Part shown: one piece after another, positions 8,753-15,600 of the stretch | Numbering within the stretch: the first letter of the stretch is position 1 | Layout: every line of letters starts with the position of its first letter | Origin: Cupriavidus sp. | GTDB lineage: Bacteria > Pseudomonadota > Gammaproteobacteria > Burkholderiales > Burkholderiaceae | Direction of reading: 5' to 3' | DNA length: 46,183 nucleotides | Assembly (NCBI GenBank): GCA_031181345.1 | Contig: JAPSLC010000044.1 | Location: 1 to 46,183 of the forward strand | Translations under genes and position numbers: made by a program | Notes under the pieces: model-generated | The model's database searches: none | What the model saw: only the letters and a program-made list of their open reading frames with translations | What the model was told of the DNA's origin: nothing

Positions 8753-10187
8753 GGTGGATGGCGATGGTTTTGAGGGTGGTGAAGCCGTATAGCGCCTCGA
8801 AGCCCTTTTCGCGCCCGTGGCCCGACTGTCCGGAGCCGCCGAACGGCAATTCGACGCCGCCGCCGGCGCCATAGTTGTTGATGAAGACCTGGCCCGCGCG
8901 CACCTTGCGGGCAAGCCGCAGCTGGCGCGCGCCGTCGCGTGTCCAGATGCCGGCCACCAGCCCATAGGGCGTGCCGTTGGCCAGCGCGATCGCGTCCTGT
9001 TCGTCGTCGAAGGGCATCGCCGCCAGCAGCGGGCCGAACACTTCCTCCTGCGCCAGCCGGTGCGTCGCCGGTACGTCGCGCAGCAGCATCGGCACCTGGT
9101 AGTAGCCGGTCTCCGGCGCATCGGCCACGATCTGGCCCTGCGCCATCACCGGGATGCCGGCGTGCTGCGCGTCGGAGACGAAATCCCAGACCCGCTGCTG
9201 CTGCTTGCGGCTGATCAGCGGTCCGCACTCGAGGTCCTGCTCGGCGGGGCCCACCCGCAGCGACTCGAACACCGTCGCGAGCCGGTCCAGCAGCGCGTCG
9301 TACAGCGGACGCTCGACCAGCAGCCGGCTGCCCGCCGAGCAGGTCTGCCCGGCGTTCTGCACGATGCCGCGCACCACGACCGGCACCAGCGCATCGACGT
9401 CGGCATCGGCGAACACGATCTGCGGCGACTTGCCGCCCAGCTCCAGCGTGACCGGCACATGGTTCTCGGCGGCCATCTGCGCGACCAGCTTGCCGGTCTG
9501 CGGCGAGCCGGTGAACGACAGGTGGTCGATGCCGGGATGGCGCGCCAGCGCGGCGCCGGCCTCGTGGCCATACCCGGTCACCACGTTCAGCGCGCCCTCG
9601 GGCAGGCCGACTTCCGCGGCCAGTTCCGCCACGCGCAGCAGCGACAGGCAGGCGTCCTCGGCGGGCTTGACCACGCACGCGTTGCCCGCGGCCAGCGCCG
9701 CGCCGACGCTGCGGCCGAAGATCTGCAGCGGATAGTTCCACGGCACGATATGGCCGGTGACGCCGTGCGGCTCGCGCACGGTCAGCACCGTATAGCCGTT
9801 CTGATAGGGGATGGTCTGGCCGTGCAGCTTGTCGGCCGCGCCGGCGTAGAACTCGAAATAGCGGGCGATCGCGCGCGCGTCGGCGTGGGCCTGGCTCAGC
9901 GGCTTGCCGGTGTCGCGCGCTTCGAGCGCGGCCAGCTCGGCCTCATGCTCGGCAAGCTTGCGTGCCAGGTCGGTCAGCAGGCGGCCGCGTTCGGCGGCGG
10001 ACAGCGCGCCCCAGGCGCCCTCGAAGCCCTGGCGCGCGGCATAGACCGCGGCGTTGATATCGGTTGCGTTGCCGCGGGCGATCTCGGCGAAGGGCGCGCC
10101 GGTGGAGGGGTCGAACACCTTGATGCGCATGCCGGAATCCGGCGCCATCAGGCGGTTGGCAACGAAGTGCTGGGCGTGCATCGTCAT
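8745..10187 (-). CDS. Aldehyde dehydrogenase family protein
   Basis: A 480-residue NAD(P)-dependent aldehyde dehydrogenase, oxidising an aldehyde to its acid. The family landmarks are present: VPWNYPLQIFGRSVGAALAA, the nucleotide-binding SFTGSPQTGKLVAQ, the general base in ELGGKSPQIV (about Glu249), the nucleophile in QNAGQTCSAGSRLLVERP (about Cys283), and EVFGPLLAAMPFDDEQDAIA with the later GGGVELPFGGSGQSG. There is no signal peptide. The start could be ATG 10187 or the Met two codons on. Its substrate is not evident; the form resembles betaine/semialdehyde-type enzymes. It overlaps the small membrane protein gene downstream and is divergent from ppa. Confidence 0.93.
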   Translation of the reverse strand: MTMHAQHFVANRLMAPDSGMRIKVFDPSTGAPFAEIARGNATDINAAVYAARQGFEGAWGALSAAERGRLLTDLARKLAEHEAELAALEARDTGKPLSQAHADARAIARYFEFYAGAADKLHGQTIPYQNGYTVLTVREPHGVTGHIVPWNYPLQIFGRSVGAALAAGNACVVKPAEDACLSLLRVAELAAEVGLPEGALNVVTGYGHEAGAALARHPGIDHLSFTGSPQTGKLVAQMAAENHVPVTLELGGKSPQIVFADADVDALVPVVVRGIVQNAGQTCSAGSRLLVERPLYDALLDRLATVFESLRVGPAEQDLECGPLISRKQQQRVWDFVSDAQHAGIPVMAQGQIVADAPETGYYQVPMLLRDVPATHRLAQEEVFGPLLAAMPFDDEQDAIALANGTPYGLVAGIWTRDGARQLRLARKVRAGQVFINNYGAGGGVELPFGGSGQSGHGREKGFEALYGFTTLKTIAIHHG

Positions 10188-10310
10188 GCTCCGGCTGAAA
10201 ATTCCAAGCCGGCATTATCGCCCAGCCGGGGCGCGCGCCCGCAACGCGCGGCGCCGGCGAAGCCATGGCAGGGCCGCCCGGGCTGTCAGTTCCGGGTCAG
10301 ACCGAGCCGC

Positions 10311-10316
10311 TATAAT
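10311..10316 (+). promoter_or_regulatory. Perfect -10 box of the ppa promoter
   Basis: TATAAT lies 60 bases before the ppa start in the region divergent from the aldehyde dehydrogenase gene. The matching -35 region (about 10288-10293) is poor, which is common in high-GC genomes. Confidence 0.6.
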
Positions 10317-10375
10317 GCCGGCCATCGTCAAACCTTGGCCAAATACCGGCCGAATACAGGCATCTGGAGAACCGC

Positions 10376-10903
10376 ATGAGCTTCAATCTCGTCCCGCCGG
10401 GCAAGGACATCCCGAACGACTTCAACGTGATCATCGAGATCTCGGCCCAGAGCGATCCGGTCAAGTACGAGGCCGACAAGGAAACCGGCCTGCTGTTCGT
10501 CGACCGCTTCATCGGCACCGGCATGCGCTACCCGGCCAACTACGGCTTCATTCCGCAGACGCTGTCGGGCGACGGTGACCCGGTCGACGTGCTGGTGATC
10601 ACCCCGTTCCCGATCCTGGCCGGTGCGGTGGTGCGCTGCCGCGCGCTGGGCATGCTGAAGATGACCGACGAAGCCGGCGTCGATGCCAAGCTGGTCGCGG
10701 TGCCGGTGGACAAGCTCTCGCCCGCCACGGCCTACATGAAGGGCCTGTCGGACGTGCCGCAGAACACGCTGGACCAGATCAAGCACTTCTTCGAGAACTA
10801 CAAGGCGCTCGAGGCCGGCAAGTGGGTCAAGGTCGAGGGCTGGGGCGGCATCGAGGAAGCGCACAAGGAAATCACCGACGGCGTGGCGAACTACAAGAAG
10901 TAA
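10376..10903 (+). CDS. ppa: Inorganic pyrophosphatase
   Basis: A 175-residue family I soluble pyrophosphatase, which splits PPi and so drives biosynthetic reactions. It has NDFNVIIEISAQSDPVKYE, the KETGLLFVDRFIGTGMRYPA and NYGFIPQTL region and the metal-binding signature DGDPVDVLV. Length matches the bacterial hexameric enzyme. ATG 10376 follows GGAG with suitable spacing, and a TATAAT box lies 60 bases upstream. It ends 11 bases before the stop of the convergent ankyrin gene, so the two transcripts must meet here. Confidence 0.98.
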   Translation: MSFNLVPPGKDIPNDFNVIIEISAQSDPVKYEADKETGLLFVDRFIGTGMRYPANYGFIPQTLSGDGDPVDVLVITPFPILAGAVVRCRALGMLKMTDEAGVDAKLVAVPVDKLSPATAYMKGLSDVPQNTLDQIKHFFENYKALEAGKWVKVEGWGGIEEAHKEITDGVANYKK

Positions 10904-10914
10904 GCCTCCCGCGA

Positions 10915-12426
10915 TCACCTCCTGAGCAGGCGCTGCAGCGCCTGCGGCAGACCGATCACCGGCCTCGCTTGCGAGGCCGCGTTCACGCTGGCGGCCGGCT
11001 TCGAGCCCGTGCCGTCCGTCTTGCCCGTCCTGGGCAAATCCCTCCCAGGCTCCGCCCGCGCTCTCGGCGCCGCCTTCGTCTGCGCAGACAGTTGTGCGAG
11101 CGCGCGCGCGAGCGGCTCGGCGCAGGCCATGAGGACTTTCTCCGCCGTCACCATGCCGCTTAGCCGCAGGTGCTCGCGCTCCTGCGCGTCCAGCCAGACA
11201 CCGGCGTCGAGGAAGGCCTGCATCGCTTCGACTTGCCCCATCCTGCATGCCTCGAAGATGGGCCGCTCGCCCGCGGCGTTGCGCGCGTGCGGATCGGCGC
11301 CGCGCGCCAGCAGCAGTGCCACCGTGGCGGCATGACCGCCGCAGGCGGCGGCATGCAGCGGCGTGCGCTGCTGGACGTCGCGCTCGCACAGGCTGGCGCC
11401 GTGCTCCAGCAGCCAGCCGATCGCCGACCGGTTGCCATGGTATGCGGCTTCGTTCAGCGCGCTGCGTCCGTTTTCGTCGCGCGCCAGCGGATCGGCGCGG
11501 TGCAATGCCAGCCAGGCAAGCAGCGTACGGGTGCGTTCGCCGCGGTCATGCTGGGTCGCCAGTTGCATCGGCAGAAGTCCCAGGCCGGTGCGCGCCAGCG
11601 GGTCGGCTCCAAGCTGCAGCAGCCATGCCGCGAGGGCGAGATCCTGCTGCGCGCAGGCAAGGTGGAAGGCGTTGCGGCCATCCGGGCCGAGCCGATCGAT
11701 AAAGGTGCGGCGTTCCGTTTCCGGCACGGCCTGCACGATCGCCTGCACCGCGTGGAGGCTGCCCTGCTCGCAGGCCCGCAGCCAGCCCTGATGCAGGCCC
11801 GCGTCGATCACGGTGGCATGGCGCTCCCCGCGCAGCCGGGCCAGCGTCTGCGCGACCCGGCTTTGCAGCTCGACGGTCGGCAGGTTCAACGCATCGAGCT
11901 GCTCCTTGAGCTCCGACAGCAACGATTCGATCGAGTCCGCTTCCTGCCGCAGATCGTCGATCAACGCCGCGCGCCGCGGCGGCGGACCGAACGAGAAGCA
12001 CCGGTGCATCTCCATCTCGGCTCCGAGCCGCTGTTCGAAACGGGCCATCCGCCGCGCCAGTTCGTCGGCATCGAGGGGAACGAAGCGCTTGCCGTCCTCG
12101 GCGACGACATGAGCGATCTTGCCGGGCGGCATGCGCGCCTCGATGGTTTCGCGATAGCGGGCGGCGATCGTGCGGGCCAGCGCGTCCAGCTCGTCCCGAT
12201 AGCGCTGCGCCAGCGCTTGCTCCGCGCTGGCATCGCCATGACGCTCGGCCTCGTCGCGCAACAACGTCAACTGCAGATGCAACACCTGTGAACGACGGCT
12301 CAGCCATCGCTCCAGCTCTTCGAAGGGCGATACCACGGGATGGTGCGCGATGGCGGTCTGCGCCATCTGCTGCGTCAGCGCCTCCGCGCGTGCGGTGATG
12401 GCGTTGTGGGCCGATATGGAAAGCAT
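10915..12426 (-). CDS. Coiled-coil and ankyrin-repeat protein, putative effector
   Basis: A 503-residue protein with no signal peptide or membrane segment. The N-terminal 210 residues are rich in Leu, Glu, Arg and Ala with heptad-like helices (for example LIDDLRQEADSIESLLSELK). About six ankyrin repeats follow (roughly 217-410), the clearest being DGRNAFHLACAQQDLALAA, NGRSALNEAAYHGNRSAIGW, QQRTPLHAAACGGHAATVAL and AGERPIFEACRMGQVEAMQA. The Ala/Arg/Pro-rich C terminus looks disordered. Ankyrin repeats bind proteins, so this is a binding scaffold rather than an enzyme. It is divergent from the giant ankyrin-containing gene at 12643 and is probably regulated with it. It may be a secreted effector or an immunity/partner protein; this is inference. 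Confidence 0.85.
   Translation of the reverse strand: MLSISAHNAITARAEALTQQMAQTAIAHHPVVSPFEELERWLSRRSQVLHLQLTLLRDEAERHGDASAEQALAQRYRDELDALARTIAARYRETIEARMPPGKIAHVVAEDGKRFVPLDADELARRMARFEQRLGAEMEMHRCFSFGPPPRRAALIDDLRQEADSIESLLSELKEQLDALNLPTVELQSRVAQTLARLRGERHATVIDAGLHQGWLRACEQGSLHAVQAIVQAVPETERRTFIDRLGPDGRNAFHLACAQQDLALAAWLLQLGADPLARTGLGLLPMQLATQHDRGERTRTLLAWLALHRADPLARDENGRSALNEAAYHGNRSAIGWLLEHGASLCERDVQQRTPLHAAACGGHAATVALLLARGADPHARNAAGERPIFEACRMGQVEAMQAFLDAGVWLDAQEREHLRLSGMVTAEKVLMACAEPLARALAQLSAQTKAAPRARAEPGRDLPRTGKTDGTGSKPAASVNAASQARPVIGLPQALQRLLRR
10927..10978. repeat. Two perfect palindromes at the convergent end of ppa and the ankyrin gene
   Basis: CAGGCGCTGCAGCGCCTG (10927-10944) and GGCCTCGC-TT-GCGAGGCC (10961-10978) are both perfect inverted repeats. 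They lie inside the last codons of the ankyrin gene, just after the ppa stop. Neither is followed by a T run, so they are not classical terminators, though they could pause or protect the converging transcripts. Confidence 0.5.
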
Positions 12427-12642
12427 GGCAGGTTCAGGGCCAAGCGGCCCTCGATGGATGGAGGCCCGAATCTAGCGGCGCCGAGGCAGAGGCCTGTCGA
12501 ATTTGGCACCGCCTCTGTCGCGAATGGCATGGGCCAAGTGGTTCGCTGCAACGGCATCGCCTACCGTTCGGTTCCGCCCGCCGGTGCCGGCAGCCGCGCG
12601 GCGTCATCCGACCAACGCCGGACCCGGAGGAATCGCATCGCC
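12427..12642. promoter_or_regulatory. Divergent intergenic region of the ankyrin island
   Basis: These 216 bases separate the divergent starts of the two ankyrin genes and must hold both promoters unless they lie inside the coding regions. No strong -10/-35 pair is visible. A GGAGG at 12625-12629 precedes the ATG at 12643 by 13 bases, long for a ribosome binding site. Confidence 0.5.
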
Positions 12643-15600
12643 ATGTTCAGCGCCGCTGTCACACGTATCGGTATGCTGGTCCCGTTGGGGATCGCTCATT
12701 CGCGCAACACGGAGCGCGAGGCATTGCGCCAGGCCATCGACGCCGGCAACCGCAGGCTCGTCAAGGATCTGCTGGCCGGCACGCCGGCACTGGCCGCGAG
12801 CGCCGACGAGGACGGCGAATCGCCGCTGCACTGGGCCGTGCGGGCCGCCGCGCGCGACGGCAGCGCGGACCGGCGCGTCATCGTCACCTGTTTGCTCGAA
12901 GCGGGCGCCGATCCGGCGGCAAGCAGTCCCCAGGGTTTGACGCCGCTCGATCTTGCCGCCCAGGTGCCGTACGACCCCGCCGTGCTGAGCGCGCTGCGCG
13001 GCAGCGGCCGGCGCGAGTGCATACCGGCGCATCGTGCAGGCCAGGTCCCGGACCCACGTTCGCAGCAGGCAGCGGACCGGGGCGGCGAGCGGGCCGGAGA
13101 GTGGGCCGGTCCGAGCGAGGACACCACCGTCGAACAACGCCTGCAGGGTATCGCCGCCCGGCTGCGCCAACGCGATCCGGCCGGGCAGGCTGATTCCGCC
13201 GCACGCGTGCGCAGGCTGCTGCGGACCCTTGCCGCGCTGTATCGCGACGCCGATGCCGACAGCGCGAAGTCCTGCCTGTCCTGCCTGCGCCTTCTGCTGC
13301 AGCGATACCCGCGGCTTGACCAAACGCATCGCGACGAGATGGTGTGCCTGTACGAGGCCCTGGTGCGCGTGTGGATGCGCGGCAGCCATTGGCAGGAGGG
13401 CTTCTGCTACGCCCATCACGCGCGCCGGCTGCTGCCGGCGGGCGGGCGCGATGCGGCGGGCGTGGAGGCCATCGTCGACCGGATCGAAGCCGCGATGGTG
13501 CGGGAACACCTGTCGCAGTGGGCGCCGCGGGCACAGGCACAGTTGCGCGCGGCGCTGTTCGATCTCGGTACGCAGTGTGCAGCGCTGACTGCGCCGCTGC
13601 GCACGCTGGAGCGGGCGCATTGCCTGTTGGAAGCGGTCGCACGCGCCGAAGCGCTGATGGCCAGCCACCGCATGGCCTTCTCACCGGAGGAGGCGCCGCG
13701 CGAGGCCGTGCCGGTGCGGCAGCTGACCGCCGCGATCGTTGCGCTGCTGGACCGCTTGCGCAGAACCGCCAAAGGCGCCATCGACTTCATCGAAGACGCG
13801 CATCGCGTGCTGCTGCTGGCCGAAGCCGCCGGTACGGTCGGCCTGAACGCGCACGGCGCGGCGTGGTGCGACAGCGTGGTGCGCCAGGTCGAACAGGAGG
13901 AATGCGCGGCTTCGCTCAGGAGCTACGACTGCTCGGCACATCGGCGCCTGGCGCAATCGCTGCGCGCAAGCGCCGGCGCGCCGGCCCGGCCCGCGGTTCA
14001 GCCGCAGCCGGTCTGGCGGGCATTGCGCGACAGCGTCGATGCATTGCGCCGGCAGGCCGCCGAGGAGCTGGTCGCGCTGGCGCCGCCGGACCCGACGGAT
14101 CGAGCGGCATTGTGCGACTGGGATACCCCGCTGCCCATCGAGGGCCTGCAGGAACGGCTGACCGCGCGCTACAAGACGCTGATCGCGCAGATCGCGCGGA
14201 CGTGCCGGCAATGGATGCTGACCGAGCCGCCGTGCGCGTTCGCCATCGTCGGCCTGGGTTCGATGAGCCGCGGCGACATGGGCCCGTATTCCGACTTCGA
14301 GTATGCGGTGCTGCTGGCCGAGCCGGCGCATCCCGACAGCGCCGTGCACGCGTGGTTCGCGCGGTACTGCCGGCTGTTCGATCTGGCCGTCTGCGGCCTC
14401 GGCGAAACGGCACCGGGCCACGATCATCCGCTGCCGGTGCCGGCCGGCTTCCAGATCGACGCAGGCGTGCGCGAGGGCGCCTCGGCGCTGGCATGGACCG
14501 GCACGCCGGAGCAGCTCGCCGACGCGCTGCGCCAGCGCAGCGCGGCCAATGCCAACGACCGTCCCGACGCCGACCAGGGCCTGCATTTCTCGTTGCTGTC
14601 GCCATCCGTGGCGCATGGCGACGAGGCGCTGATGCGGCGGCTCAGGGTCGCGATGTCCGGCACCGTCGACGTGCCACTGCACGCGGACGACCCCGGCCGC
14701 CTGTGCGCCCGCGAAGATCTCGCCTTGCGCCAGCTGCATGCCGACCTGAGCCGTCTTGGCGACGTGCTGGCGGGCGGGGCGGGAGGGGCAGGTGGGGGCG
14801 CCGATCTGAAGCATGCCTGTCGCGGACCGCTGGTGCATACGCTGACCGCACTGTCGCTGCTGTTCGGCCACGAGGCGGCGCCGCCGCGCGCGGCCCTGGC
14901 GCGCCTCGATGCGCTCAAGCGGTTCTCGACACCGTTCCTGGCCGACTGGCGCTGGGCCATGGCCGCGGTGCAGACCGTCCGCTATCGCCTGCAGCTGAAC
15001 GCGGGCCGGCGTCAGGAGCGGGGCGACGTGCCGCTGACGGGGCCCGAGCGCGACATGCTGCAGACGGCGCGAGAGCTGGTGGTGCGGCCGCTGTGGGCCG
15101 CGCTGTCCGCGCCCGTGGGGACGGGCCAGCGGCCGCCTCGGCCGGTGATCGAGGCAGTGCGCGCACTGCGGCGCCTCGACGACGTCGATCCGGCGCTGCC
15201 GGCGATCGTCGCGGCCCGGCCGCTGTCGCTGGCGGCGACACGCAACCTCGCCGCCACGCTGACGGTCCGTCGCGCGCCAGCGGAGGAACTGCGCCGTTAC
15301 TATGAGGCCGCGATGGCCGGCGCGCCGCGCGGCGAGGCCACGCAACGCTGGCTCGCCTGGCGCGACGCGCTGGGGGCGGTGCCGGGCAACGAGGGACGGC
15401 TGCGCGCGCTCGGCCATCTGCCGTGGCCCGACGGCTGGCGCGCGCAATGGGCCGAAACGCAAGCGAGCTTCCGCCGCGCACTGGAAAGCTGGCTGGTCGA
15501 TGCCGCCGATGCCGCCGGTCTTGCCGGTCCGGCGATCGAGGTGCGCGTGCCCACGCCGGTCGGCGCCGGCGCGGTCCGCCTGTCGCCCGACATCGCGCGG

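Noticed and set aside
13344..15305. 653-residue plus-strand frame inside the giant gene
   Set aside because: Arg/Gly/Ala-rich out-of-frame reading; the repeat and active-site motifs are all in the other frame, and no frameshift is needed.
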